From positions 110,449,319 through 110,513,318 of the forward strand of contig JAQMRL010000003.1 of NCBI GenBank assembly GCA_035578175.1: a stretch of DNA of 64,000 nucleotides, written 5' to 3'. This DNA is from Catonia carolina (Eukaryota > Arthropoda > Insecta > Hemiptera > Achilidae). Positions 46,387 to 58,640 of the stretch are shown in pieces. The notes below the pieces were generated by a model, which was not told where the DNA came from, did not search any database, and saw only the letters and a program-made list of their open reading frames with translations. The position numbers were made by a program, and so were the translations under genes. Every line of letters begins with the position of its first letter. Position 1 is the stretch's first letter.

Positions 46387-46584
46387 AAGGTAAAATGATT
46401 TAAGGTGGATTGTACGATGGTTTTGACTCAAAATTTCGATTTTCGGTTTTTTATGTTTTTCAGTAGACTTCAGATCTAGATTTACCAGAAAAATATTAAA
46501 TTACGTAAAAAAATTATTTAAATGAAATAATTAATTATTTAGCAGGTTTACCTAGAAAAATTATGTTACCAAGAACGAATATTT
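46387..46584. other. Part of the inverted duplication; no gene
   Basis: Contains the right-hand copy of the ~300-bp duplicated sequence and nothing coding. Confidence 0.6.
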
Positions 46585-47659
<1,075 letters not shown>

Positions 47660-47725
47660 TTGCAATATTATACTTCTTGTTTTAGTGTAAAGCGAATTTT
47701 AATTTTTTTAAATATCTGCATTAGC

Positions 47726-47962
47726 TAGAGAAAATGGTCTAAATAAAGGTTGTTGATATTTTTAATTCCCATTCATTTGATTAGGGTACACTTTTGTCGT
47801 AAAACGAATACTAAGGCTGAAATCGTAAAAAATCGTTTTTACACGTTTTTGTGAGAAAAAAAAACAGAAACTTGCTAATTACCGCTAAACTAAGCGATAG
47901 GCTATACAAAAAAATTGGAATAAAAGTTATAGAATTTTAAACTCTACAACTTTCATTATAAG
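47726..47962 (+). mobile_element. HINE fragment, diverged
   Basis: It matches from CTAGAGAAAATGGTCTAAAT to CTCTACAACTTTCATTATA, with both ends missing. Confidence 0.75.
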
Positions 47963-48028
47963 AAAACTTAAAAGAAAACACTTGTATTAAAATAAATTAA
48001 TGAGTTACTTACTGTAATATGCCATAAC

Positions 48029-48944
48029 GGGTGATTCAAAAAGAGCGCCGGTTTTTAAACGGCTGGTAAATTTTTGTTTATCGGTTGGCAACATTGTTAG
48101 ACCTCATTTCTATTTCGGAGAACATTCCGATTGACGATTCAGTTGTAGTTTCTCTTGTTCGCAGTGTAGTACTCTCGCAGTCTGTGTCTAACCATGGAGA
48201 AGTTTACTATTGCACAACGAGTGTTAATCGTCAAAACATTTTACCAGAGTGGAGAGAGTTATGCGGCTACTGTCAGGCGACTTCGCGGTACTCTAGGACG
48301 TAATGAAGCACCGAATGAATCAACAGTTCGCAGGCTCATGAAAAAGTTTTTTGAGACGGGTTCAACAGTCGACCTTAAAAGTTCTGGACGTCGTCGTTCT
48401 GGCCGAACTGAGCAGAACGTTGCGTTGGTTCGTGACAGTGTGGCTGTTAGCCCAGCAAATTAGGGAGTTTTTGTGGCGTCATTTGGATGGAATGGACATT
48501 GACGAGTTGTGGTTTCAGCAGGATGGTGCCACCTGTCACGCTGCACGAGAAACAATGTTGTTGCTCCGTGAACGGTTCCAGGATCGCATCATTTCTCGTA
48601 ATTCCGACCATCAATGGCCACCAAGGTCGTGTTACTTTCATCTCTGGGGTCATCTGAAGTCATTGGTGTATGCCAATAAACCCCGAAACATCAATGACTT
48701 GAAGGAGGAAATTCGACGGGTTATCGGGCAAATGGAAGTCGAAACTTGTCGTGCAGTAATATCCAATTTCATGGACAGAGTTGATGCGTGCCAGCGCAGT
48801 AGAGGAGGACACATGCATGACATCATTTTTCATACATGAAATCGGAAGGTAAGATGAACTTGTTGATGTATTTATTTTCAGTTTTTCAATAAAATAAATC
48901 TCTTAATTTGATATATCAAAACCGGCGCTCTTTTTGAATCACCC
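48029..48944 (+). mobile_element. Mariner-type element with DD41D spacing, internally deleted, copy 2
   Basis: Inverted repeats GGGTGATTCAAAAAGAGCGC at 48029 and its complement ending 48944, with TA adjoining on the right. The element is 916 bp. Outside it, 27-bp inverted repeats (ACTTAAAAGAAAACACTTGT...) at about 47966 and 48998 form a second symmetrical layer. Confidence 0.92.
48194..48839 (+). pseudogene. Transposase remnant of the DD41D mariner, copy 2
   Basis: The N-terminal helix-turn-helix region is intact: MEKFTIAQRVLIVKTFYQSG, NEAPNESTVRRLMKKFFETG and SGRRRSGRTEQNVALVRDSV. A deletion after SPAN joins to a second frame, REFLWRHLDGMDIDELWFQQ then DGATCHAARETM, which carries the second catalytic aspartate. 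A 15-bp loss removes DLTPC with the third aspartate (WPPRSC is followed by YFHLWG). The tail MEVETCRAVISNFMDRVDAC is kept. In copy 1 the tract between the second and third aspartates is preserved on the third-aspartate side. Combining the copies gives 41 residues, a DD41D arrangement. Not functional. Confidence 0.88.
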
Positions 48945-49584
48945 TATATTATGATTTATTTTCTTAAATCACATGTTTTAATACAAGTGTTTTCTTTTAA
49001 GTATTACATTAAATAAGTTAGTAGAGAGTTTAACAGATTTTGTCTATTTTTCATGCGTTTTTTTATTTAAATTTTTTTTTTAAATTGCGTTTGTCTATTA
49101 CTCATTCTAAGTATTATAAGTTTGACTTATTTTACACCATTCTCTTCAGAATTAAATTTTCTACAAGTTTTTTATAAGAATTTCTTTTGTTTATTATCCA
49201 TTTAACAAAGTTCATCTGCTTCAAACCTAAAAGAAACTTGAATTTCGGGACCAAGTTTTGCGTATTTCATAAAATATCTTAAAAATTACTGCAGCTACAG
49301 GTCTGAAACCTGTTTTATTCAATTTTTCTATTCATCTTACATACGATACGGTGAAATTTATGCCTAATTTAACACCCAAAAAATATCTGTAGGGCTTCGT
49401 TTCAACGGGGTAACTGAAATTCTAACGAATCTTTCACCCTGTATAAATCGGTAACTAATGATTTTCGGACCTCTGTTAATTGGAACTTTTTTTCTTCTTT
49501 TGTTGTGGGGAATCACGCCCTGAATTCTTGGAACCTTTTTTCAGAACGCACTGTATATGCATATAGTCAAGATAAAGTAAAAAA
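48945..49584. mobile_element. Old relative of the foldback element (about 49250-49550); rest unrecognised
   Basis: Phrases CCTGTTTTATTCAATTTTTC, CTAACGAATCTTTCACCCTG and TGATTTTCGGACC resemble one foldback arm at low similarity, ending GGGAATCACGCCCTG. Just before the next HINE, CATATAGTCAAGATAAAGT looks like a worn HINE GAGAAAGT end, suggesting an old head-to-tail tandem. Confidence 0.4.
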
Positions 49585-50363
49585 AATCTGGTGTGAAATA
49601 CTCACACGACTTTCTCTTGCCAATGCAAATAATTAACAATAAACCTAACAATACTAATAAAACATTAGAAATAAATAAAAAACTAACCTCAATAAACATA
49701 ACCTAATTTTAATCATGCGTGAAAAAAGGAAAATAAAAATCAACCTCAGTTTGGCTTAAAAATACGGAAAATTACTCTCACGCTAAACTAGGCTCTGTAG
49801 AGAAAAATGCTTTAAATAAAAGTTGTAGATCATTTAATTTCCTATAAATTTGATTACATACACTTTTGTCGTAAAATGCATACAAAGGCCGAAATCTTAA
49901 AAAAATCAATTTTTCACATGTTTTGCGAGAAAAAACAGCAAATCGCTAATTACCGCTTAACTAAACGTTATACAAAAAAATGTTTGAAATAAAAGTTGTA
50001 GAATTTTAAATTTTGTACAACTTTTCCTATATAGCCTAAATTTTTGCGCTAAAATGCGTATTAAAGCTGTAATCTTAAAAAAAGTATTTTTTTACGTGAA
50101 AACAGCCTCACCAAGAATTTCAGCAAACATGGCGCCTACGCTATCTTGTAGAGCATAAACAATGTAGTAAACCAGGTGATTTAAAAAAAAAATCGTAGGA
50201 CCAGTTTTTGAGAAAATCGCAAAAAAGTAAAAAATTATACGAATAAACTACTACTTCCGGTTGACCGATTTTGATGAAAATGTTTGTGTCGGGTCCGGTT
50301 GTGGTATGTAACTTAAGTTTCAAGTTTCAAGTTTGTACGATGTTTCGTTTTTGAGATATTTTG

Positions 50364-50401
<38 letters not shown>

Positions 50402-50535
50402 AATCGCTAAAAACATGTTTTTTGGGTTCAGGGGTCTGAAAACGTGTAGATCCGGTGAAAACTCGATTTCTTGAAATCGACATGAAAACAATATGTTCCT
50501 TCCTACATATTCATATAGGCAAGAGAAAGTAATAA
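49585..50535 (+). mobile_element. HINE copy
   Basis: AAAAAATCTGGTGTG to GGCAAGAGAAAGTAATAAT, full-length with a CA tract at 50370-50400. Confidence 0.92.
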
Positions 50536-51229
50536 TAGTAATAAACAAAATGTATTCATAAATATTTATTTTTTAAAACTACATACATAATAACTTATAT
50601 AATTACCTCTTAAAAATAATAAATAAATTACACATAAAATCTATCATATACAATAAAACTTAATAATTTATCTGAAATTACAATATTTTGAAAGAAATAA
50701 AATCATATTACAAATAAAAATATAAATTTATTAAAAACTGAGCATATATTTACAACTTGAATGTAAATTTATAAGATTCATGTTTCATTTTACATTCCAG
50801 TGTATAGAACTATTGATTTTTATGATACAAGATCTGTGGTGATAGGAAAAGAGTATACAAATTTTAAAAAATCAATTTTTTAGGAAAATTAAAAACAATT
50901 AAATAGTATTACACATTTAAACAAGTGGTTTTGAGATAAAATTCTATTATTATTATTTAATTTTATCCAGAAATTCTTTTTGCAGCTGAAAATCTCAGCA
51001 TTCTTTTAAGCTTGTAGGTTTCCCTTATTTCTTTTCCTCCATTTATCAGTGTTCATTTTGTATTGTATACTTCGTAGGGGTTCAAGAAAGCTCCAGTTCC
51101 TTCAAGTATTTTTTTTATTAATTATTACTGCATCCAGGAAACTCCAGAAGGGAGTATAAATATATAGAAAATGTCAAAATAAAATTTAATAAATCTAAAT
51201 TTGAACAATTTGTTAAATTCATTACTTAT
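50536..51229. other. No gene seen
   Basis: Very AT-rich. It may hold unrecognisable upstream parts of the LINE that follows. Confidence 0.5.
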
Positions 51230-52123
51230 CAATTCATTTATTACCACTACTTGTTTACTTGTTTAATTTTATCTCGTATCAGGTATGCCATATTGTTGTT
51301 GTTTAGGCCTTCAGCCAAAAGGCTGGTTTGAACCTGTAGAGGTTTTATTAAGTAAATCGAGGAGTGAGGTGGTTTACGATTGCCATCTCACTGAGTGGAA
51401 AAGTGTGCTTATCAGCATGCCGGGCCCTCTGAAAAGCATATATTTTCCACTCTGCAAATGACACTTTCACTTCATTCACCACAGGGTCTAGCTGTATAAT
51501 GAAATCCATTACTTTTAGACGAGATAACTCTGATTAGTGTCTTTTACACCTCAACCTCTTCTGTTCTTAAATGATTCAGTCATTTAATTGGCTGACCATG
51601 TGATAAGAAACAGAACTATTTATTTTAGCCCTGTAACTAACAGATTGAGTGTAAATAATTTGACACTCCACCTGTCTGTTATGGGCAATATGCCATATTA
51701 GTATGGGGTAATTCATCACAGTGTAACATGGAAAGAGTTTTTAAAATTCAGAAAAAAGATGTCAGGTGTATGATGGGAGTCAACCACCTTACCTCATGCA
51801 GATCACTATTTAAGGAGCTGAAATTGTTCACAGTTCCTTCTTTGTACATTTTTGAAGTGATAATGTATGTAAAGCAAAATACCTTTTTACAGAATTTAGA
51901 TGTTCACAACCACTACACAAGAAACAGAATCAATTATTATGTTGCTAATCACAACACTAAATCTTTTGAACAAAAACCAACTTATGCAGGTAGAAAATAC
52001 ATCAATAACTTAGTACAAAGTTTAAAAACTTGTGACAATTTAAGTCATTTTTTTAAAAAAAAGCTAAAACAATATTTGATTGTTGAAACATTTTACAATG
52101 TGCACGAATTCCTTTCTAAATAG
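51230..52123 (+). pseudogene. LINE reverse transcriptase C-terminus, split by SINE-2
   Basis: The frame LILSRIRYAILVWG begins before the SINE and continues after it as NSSQCNMERVFKIQKKDV, SCRSLFKELKLFTVPSLYIF and FEQKPTYAGRKYIN, with a stop at 52121-52123. 'Y.I.VWG', a QK..R block and an F..L..L..PSLYI helix are the C-terminal landmarks of jockey/CR1-type non-LTR elements. The FADD catalytic region is not present. It resembles the tail of the LINE at 31.5 kb only distantly. Confidence 0.82.
51295..51688 (-). mobile_element. SINE-2, full length, inside a LINE
   Basis: TTGTTGTTTAGG at the left to TCTGTTATGGGCAA at the right. It is flanked by the 11-bp duplication TATGCCATATT (51284-51294 and 51689-51699). 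Removing it rejoins the LINE frame. Confidence 0.93.
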
Positions 52124-52171
52124 TTTTTGGTTGAAATGTATTCAACTTCTAATTAAACAAATATTGTGTAC

Positions 52172-52392
52172 TATTTGATACAAAGGGGTTCATGACAAGC
52201 CTACTGAGTTAAGCAGTAGCGGTAACAAATTGTCGGTAAGTGATGAATTTATCATTGTGTTTAACTTTTTGATTTTGTGTGATATTTGATACAAAGGGGT
52301 TCATGACAAGCATACTGAAGTAAGCAGTAGCAGAAACAAATTTTTTGTGGTAAGTGATGAATTTATCATTGTGATTGACTTTTTGTTTATCA
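52172..52392 (+). repeat. Two-copy tandem repeat, period ~111 bp
   Basis: TTTGATACAAAGGGGTTCAT begins at about 52174 and again at about 52285. Each is followed by the same GACAAGC(C/A)TACTGA...AAGTGATGAATTTATCATTGTG. Confidence 0.88.
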
Positions 52393-52394
52393 AT

Positions 52395-52760
52395 TTTATC
52401 TTGACATGTCCTATACTCCCTTTTGGAGTCTCCTGGATAAAAAAAAAGAAAATGTACCTTTCCTTGGAATCTAATATTTTTATCTTTTAATAGTTTCAGC
52501 TGTTTAGTTTTATTTTCTAGAACTTCGAAGGTGATGCCTAATTCTTCTATATCTTTCTTGATTTCTCTTAACCACATTACTTCTGTCTTCTTCTGGTAGA
52601 GTTTTCTAACTATTTAATTTGTGATTCTATCTTTGGGTGTTGTGATATATGTCCAAAGAAGGATATTCTCATTTTACTCATCGTACCTATTACTGATTCG
52701 GTCTCCTGGTAGACCTGTTCAAATTTATTATAGGAGATGCTAAAATTGGACCTTTTCCAT
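52395..52760 (-). pseudogene. LINE ORF2 C-terminus
   Basis: The minus strand reads VIGTMSKMRISFFGHISQHP. After stops and a frame change it reads VMWLREIKKDIEELGITFEV and LKLLKDKNIRFQGK. This corresponds to the 'RISFFGHI.R' and 'W..EI..DLEELGIT' segments of the LINE tails at 39.6 and 61.3 kb. No catalytic part remains. Confidence 0.72.
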
Positions 52761-52929
52761 TATTTCACATCATCAAAATATTGTGTGAATGGACCTTTAC
52801 TGTTCGACCCAGCAACTGCCAGCACGTGCTCTATACTGTTCGATTAGCAATTGCTTGATTCTTTTATTTCCGATTGTTTTCATTTTCATTATATTTTTGG
52901 TTGTTTTTCCTTCATTCTTTTACAATTTT

Positions 52930-53095
52930 CACAAAAATTAATTAATTAATTAATAAAATGAATTATTAATAAAATGAATTATTAATTAATATTAATTATT
53001 AATTAATTATTATTATTATTATTATTATTATTAATACTATTATTAATTATTAATTAATTAATTAATTATTTTCACAAAATTAATTAATTAATTAA
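52930..53095. repeat. AATT/ATT low-complexity tract
   Basis: Runs of ATTAATTA and TTATTATTATT over about 165 bp. Confidence 0.9.
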
Positions 53096-53099
53096 TTGT

Positions 53100-54705
53100 G
53101 TTGCTTCTTAGAAGTTTACTTATTCTGCAGATTGCTTAACTACACACCCAACGATCCTGGCCAGTGGTGTTGAGCATCATATCGTGTCCATTTAAACAAA
53201 TGCACGGATTAAGCAATATTCCTTTTGCTTAAAGGAAAGGAACTCTTTCCTTAGTAGAAATAATAGGAGCCAATTCCAGAATATTCATTATGTATTGAAG
53301 AGAACACGTGCGAAGCAAACAACCAACTGATGTGTATTAATAAACGTGTAAACAATATCAACAATATTAATTATAGTGAGTGGGAGTCATCTGTCATAAC
53401 AATAAATATGCATTTACACGAGGCCACTTTATGGTTACAGACGGTGTGATGTGAATAACGGAAAAGGTCCTTAAAATTATCTAAAGGCATCACGTGGAGG
53501 GTGCACCAAAAAATTTGGACCTTACTGAACATATCTGGTAGAAGTTTTTGTCGGATCTGATCCCTCAAATTCTTTTAAATAGGCCTGTAGCACAATTAAT
53601 CCCATCTTTCGGGTATATTCTATTTGAGAAAAAAAAATTGTCATCAGAATACTGAGCTATCTTCCCATTTTGATATTTTTATGAAATGTACTCTTTTTCC
53701 CTGGCACCTAGACATGATTACTTATAAAATTCCATAATTTTTCCAACTGTATTTTTCATATTACTTACAAATGTCTGTATTGTAATAGAAAACTTTTGTA
53801 TGGAAATACGATTTGTTATAAAGAAATGTTATTTAAAACAATCAATTGAATAATTAAATTGATTAATATTTATTAATGAAGTATGTTTGTCAAGAAACAA
53901 GAAAATAATAAATAAATTTTTGTACAAATATGAAATCTAATTAAGATTTAATCATTTATATAGAGTAATGTAGATAAAAAAGTGAATTTATCCAATAGAA
54001 ATACGATCAACAAATTTTTAGATGGTAATTTTTTTCATTGGTAGAAAAAGTTAATAATCAAAAAAGAGAAAATTTAGTAAACTTCAGGAGGTTTGGATTG
54101 AATTCCCAAACTATTTATGACGGTTACAAATCTTAAAAAGGTCAAAAAATGGATGAAAGGACCATAATTTTGGCAACTGGTTGGAGTAACAGAATATATG
54201 CCTCATTTTTGATGATTCGACAATGAAGAAGCTCAAGATTTTAAATATTTGATTCTAAATCTATGTCATACTTATTACAAAATATTTTAATGTAAACTTT
54301 TTGTTTACTTCTAGTTGTAGTTTATTTATAACTAAATTATAAGTATTAATAAACATATTTTCTTTAAATTTTTATAGAAAATCGTTCTAAAAAATATTGT
54401 CATAAAGTAACAATCTTATCTGTAAAAATACAGTATTAATTATTATTAGATTTTAAATATATATTTTTAAGAATAATTATTGTTTAACTAAGTCCATTTA
54501 TACAATATTTAACTAACAATCAGCTGTCTTGTAGAAGTTTCAGTTGATCTAATCACAGTAGTAGCAACAGTGTTACTTAACATAAACAACCATTTAAATG
54601 AACTTAAGATTGGTGACCATAGAAAGTATACAAGCAATGACCAGAAGATTATTTGAACAGTCCTGTGTAATATGTATAACCTGCAACACAGAAAGAATTT
54701 AGATT
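53100..54705. other. No gene seen
   Basis: AT-rich. A 65-codon minus-strand frame at 53371-53568 has no recognised domain. No repeat shared with the rest of the window was found. Confidence 0.5.
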
Positions 54706-54770
54706 AAAAATCTGGTGTGAAACACTCACACGACTTTCACTTGCCAATGTAAATAATAAAACATTTATTT
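54706..54770 (+). mobile_element. HINE TCTGG-end fragment
   Basis: AAAAATCTGGTGTGAAACAC then ACACGACTTTCACTTGCCAATG. Only about 55 bp remain. Confidence 0.8.
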
Positions 54771-54905
54771 ATAATATACAATACAATACAATAATAAATC
54801 TTTATAATGCATCCTGCAGTTTGAAATTATTTCTATTTCATATAATGAATTAATATAATAATTTCACTAACCTTCTTTTTAAACTGCGTCACCTTTATTG
54901 TAATT

Positions 54906-54949
54906 TCTACTTACACGTGTTTCGGTGGATCCACCATCATCAGAGTAAA
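54906..54949 (-). ncRNA. Hammerhead-ribozyme-like motif, left arm
   Basis: On the minus strand: stem I half TTTACT, core CTGATGA (complement of 54937-54943), stem II GGTG-GATC-CACC, core GAAA, self-complementary stem III ACACGTGT, putative cleavage-site A, then the stem I partner AGTAGA. All core residues are present. Stem II has one unpaired U next to the core. It is identical to the right arm. Confidence 0.55.
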
Positions 54950-55116
54950 TGAAAAATTGAAACTAAAAAATTTTTTCACATTTATTTAAAATTTACAGAA
55001 GATGGTACATCTTCAGTCACTTGTATAAAAAAGAGTTTTATACAAGTGACTGAAGATGTACCGTCTTCTGTAAATTTTAAATAAATGTGAAAAAAGTTTT
55101 TAGTTTCAATTTTTCA

Positions 55117-55160
55117 TTTACTCTGATGATGGTGGATCCACCGAAACACGTGTAAGTAGA
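55117..55160 (+). ncRNA. Hammerhead-ribozyme-like motif, right arm
   Basis: TTTACT (55117-55122), CTGATGA (55123-55129), GGTGGATCCACC (55131-55142), GAAA (55143-55146), with stem III ACACGTGT sharing its first A with that GAAA (55146-55153), A at 55154, AGTAGA (55155-55160). Stem III has no real loop, which suggests that activity would need a dimer. That property is reported for the minimal hammerheads of retroelements. Confidence 0.55.
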
Positions 55161-55239
55161 AATTACAATAAAGGTGACGCAGTTTAAAAAGAAGGTTAGT
55201 GAAATTATTATATTAATTCATTATATGAAATAGATACAA

Positions 55240-55901
55240 TACAATACATTAACATATATACTAATTCCCACATAGGAGGAGCCTGTGCGTGGGAATGAGT
55301 TCTACATTATGCGAAAATTATTGATAAAATTACTAAAAAATACTTTTCTTTTTCTTTCCTCAATAATTTCTTCATTTTACAGCTTACTAAAACTAATCTA
55401 ATTTTTTTTTTTTTTAGCTTTAATTTGTTATCGGGAACTGTACATGGTTGACAACTAGCCGATTTGATCACTGCTTTTTTTGCTGTATTTTTTAGATGTA
55501 GATTAGACATGAGTTTGAACAGGGACCCCCAGTAGAGTTTGTTCATGGATGGCTGTCAACTGGTCACCATACAAAGTCACTTGCCCAACTGGTGTTACTT
55601 AACAAATAATAGCGACTTTCTACCAGCTGACTGACTGGGCTGGCCCAAAGGCCAATTTAATTATTAAATTAATAATTTTAAATAATTAAAGTTAACAGTA
55701 TTAAAAAATTTCCTTTCAACCAAATAAAATTTACTAAAAACCAATAAATAAATATTCCTACTTATTAAAGAAAAATGATACTATTCTCTGCAAAAATCCC
55801 AACGCATTATACGATAACAAACACTATGTAGGTTACAAACTATTATACAAGACAGTTCAACAATTATTTTTAAGGGATCACAGGTTATAGTTTACAATAA
55901 A
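55240..55901. other. No recognised gene
   Basis: A lysine-rich 79-codon frame on the minus strand (55307-55546) has no domain I can name. It could be a worn part of the element that supplied the palindrome. Confidence 0.4.
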
Positions 55902-56836
55902 AAAACTCTGGTGTGAAACACTCACACAACTTTCTCTTGCCAATGCAAATAATTAACAATAAACCTAACATTATTAATAAAATATTAGAAATAAACAAAA
56001 AACTAACCTCAAAAACATAACCTTATTTTAATCATGAGTGAATGATGCAAAATGAAAATCAACCTCAGTTTGGCTTAGAAATACGGAAAATCACTCTTTC
56101 TCTCTAAACTAGGCTCTGTAGATAAAAATGCTTTAAATAAAAGTTGTAGATCTTTTAATTTTCTATAAATTAAATTATATACACTTTTGTCGTAAAATGC
56201 ATACTAAGACCGAAATGTTAAAAAAATCAATTTTTCACACATTTTCGTGAGAAAAAAAACAGAAAATCACAAACTACCGCTAAACTAAGCGTTATACAAA
56301 AAATTGTTTGAAATAAAAGTTGTAGAATTTTCAATTCTCTACAACTTTTATTATATAAAGTTTTGCGCTAAAATGCATATTAAAGCCGCAATCTTAAAAA
56401 AACAACGTTTTTACGTGAAAACAGCCTCACCCAGAATTTCAGCAAACATGACGCCTACCCTATCTTGTAGAGAATAAAAAATTGAGTAAACCAGGCGATT
56501 TTTAAAAAAATCGTAGGACCAGTTTTTGAGAAAATCGTAAAAAAGTGAAAAATTACACGAATAAACTACCACTTCCGGTTGACCGATTTTGATGAAAATG
56601 TTCGTGTCGAGTCCGGTAGTGGTACGTAACTTAAGTTTCAAGTTTCAAGTTCGTACGATGTTCCGTTCTTGAGATATTCTGTTCACACACACACACACAG
56701 ACCAATCGCTAAAAACATGTTTTTTGGGTTCAGGGGGTCTGAAAACGTATAGATCCGGTGAAAACTCGATTTCGAAAAATCGACATGAAAACAATACCTT
56801 CCTTCCTATATATTCATATAGGCAAGAGAAAGTAAT
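55902..56836 (+). mobile_element. HINE copy
   Basis: AAAAAAACTCTGGTGTG to GGCAAGAGAAAGTAATAAT, full-length, short CA tract. It carries an intact recurring 76-codon frame on the minus strand (56411-56641). Confidence 0.92.
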
Positions 56837-57989
56837 AATACAAAAGATATCATGGTAAAAATCTATATGAAATTTATTGAAAATTTATAGGATAATTTTT
56901 ATCATTTTCTACTTACTAAAAGACAATCTTAAAATAAAATTTATTTTTTCCCCAAGCCTCTATTTTTTTGTCAAGTTTTTTTGTTAATCTGCTGGTAATA
57001 AATTCTTGGGGAATTTTATTTCTTGAAATACTGCTATAGTAATTTACCTGACGTCTATACACATTCAATTTTATGTTTTTTATACTTTAAAGATTAGTTT
57101 CTGTAGGGCGAGTATCGTAAGTTGTAGTTCTACATTGAAAGATATCTTTGTTTCTGTTGATATACAAAATGATTTTTTAAATATATGTTTGTCTCTGTGT
57201 CATTACGTTGAATTGGTCAAATATTAGTTTACTCGGGAATAATCTTGGTTTATTTAAGGCAGCTCTAATTCAATGTTTTTGAAAAGTAAATAGTTTATTC
57301 ATGTGTATATATCATATGAATCAGTAACACATGAATCAGTAATTTTAGATTTATTTTTCTTTAATGCGTTTTAAGACTAACTGCATGTTGTGGATGATAT
57401 CTTGAAAGCTCTACTTTCTAGTGGAGGAGGTTAACAAAGTTTCCCTGCAAAAATCTTTTTAAGGGAAATAACTACAGTTTGTGATAACAACGAAGAACAT
57501 GAAGTCCTGAAAACCAAAATTTTTCTTTCTTAAAGTTAAGAATTTCAATTTATATTATTGCAAAAAGCTGTTTTAAGTCGCTAATTAAACTAATAAATGA
57601 TAAATAAATAAATAAATAAATGAATTATTGTACAACACAATTTTCTTCTGGTCTTACAATGTATTTTACAGAAAACAATGTAAGTTAGGATTTTACACCA
57701 ATTATTTTAAAAACACCGTAAGTCTAATTTTATTTTAATTAATTTTATATTTTTTTTAAACAAGTCACTTACCTATCTTTAAAAAGATAAAAATATACAT
57801 TTCATATTCAACGAGACAGTCCTCTGAACAAATGATATATTATTTCAATATTGTTTTTTATTAAAATGTAGAAAATTATCAGTTTTTTAATGTTTTTACA
57901 AAAGTTCTTTTTTAACTTACAGGCTTTCTGACATGACCGATTCATATACAGTTGTTTCAAATTATAATGATAGTAAACTTTTCCTGAGG
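56837..57989. other. No recognised gene
   Basis: AT-rich. A minus-strand frame at about 56920-57060 (PQEFITSRLTKKLDKKIEAW) looks coding-like but has no family I recognise. Confidence 0.4.
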
Positions 57990-58605
57990 GATACTTTAGA
58001 TTTTTTTTTTAAATAAATTCCCTGTTTTAAATTTAAAATGTCCCTCTACAATTTTTTTAATTGTTTTTATTACAAGTTTTAATTTTTTTCCTTCTTCTTC
58101 TGCCTTACAAGAATTAGGCATCTCTGTCTGTTCTGAACCTCTCAAATCTGCCCATCTCTTTCTTGGGCGTCCTTGTTCTCTCCTGCCCTCCGGCTTATAG
58201 CCCAGTGTCTGCTTAGGTATCCTATCCTCCCTCATTCTGTTCTGAAATACCTTGTCATTAATGGATAAGATGTTGAGTTCTTCCTTATTTCGGTATTCCT
58301 GTTACGATCTTCTCTACTACACCCAAACGTATGTCGAAGAAATTTCATTCCAGATGCTTGCAATCTACTCTCCTCTCACTTTGATAGCACCCAAGTTTCA
58401 CTGCCACGGAGTAGGGTCGGCATTGCTAATGTTTTATAAAATCTCACCCTCGTGTTTTTGCTGGTGCTATTTTTACTTTCTCTTGCCTATATGAATATAT
58501 AGGAAGGAAAGTATTGTTTTCATGTCGATTTTAAGAACTCCACTCTTCACCGGATCTACACGTTTTCAGACCCCCTGAACCCAAAAAACATGTTTTTAGC
58601 GATTG

Positions 58606-58640
<35 letters not shown>

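Larger units (their letters stand above)
54833..55233. mobile_element. 401-bp near-perfect palindrome, Penelope-type terminal repeats
   Basis: The arms are 54833-55030 and 55036-55233 (198 bp each), with only a few mismatches, around a 5-base centre (AAGAG). Each arm contains a hammerhead-ribozyme-like motif. Penelope-like retroelements are known to carry hammerhead motifs in their terminal repeats and often leave inverted copies of them. No reverse transcriptase of that class is visible nearby. (ATACA)n sequence flanks both sides. Confidence 0.6.
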
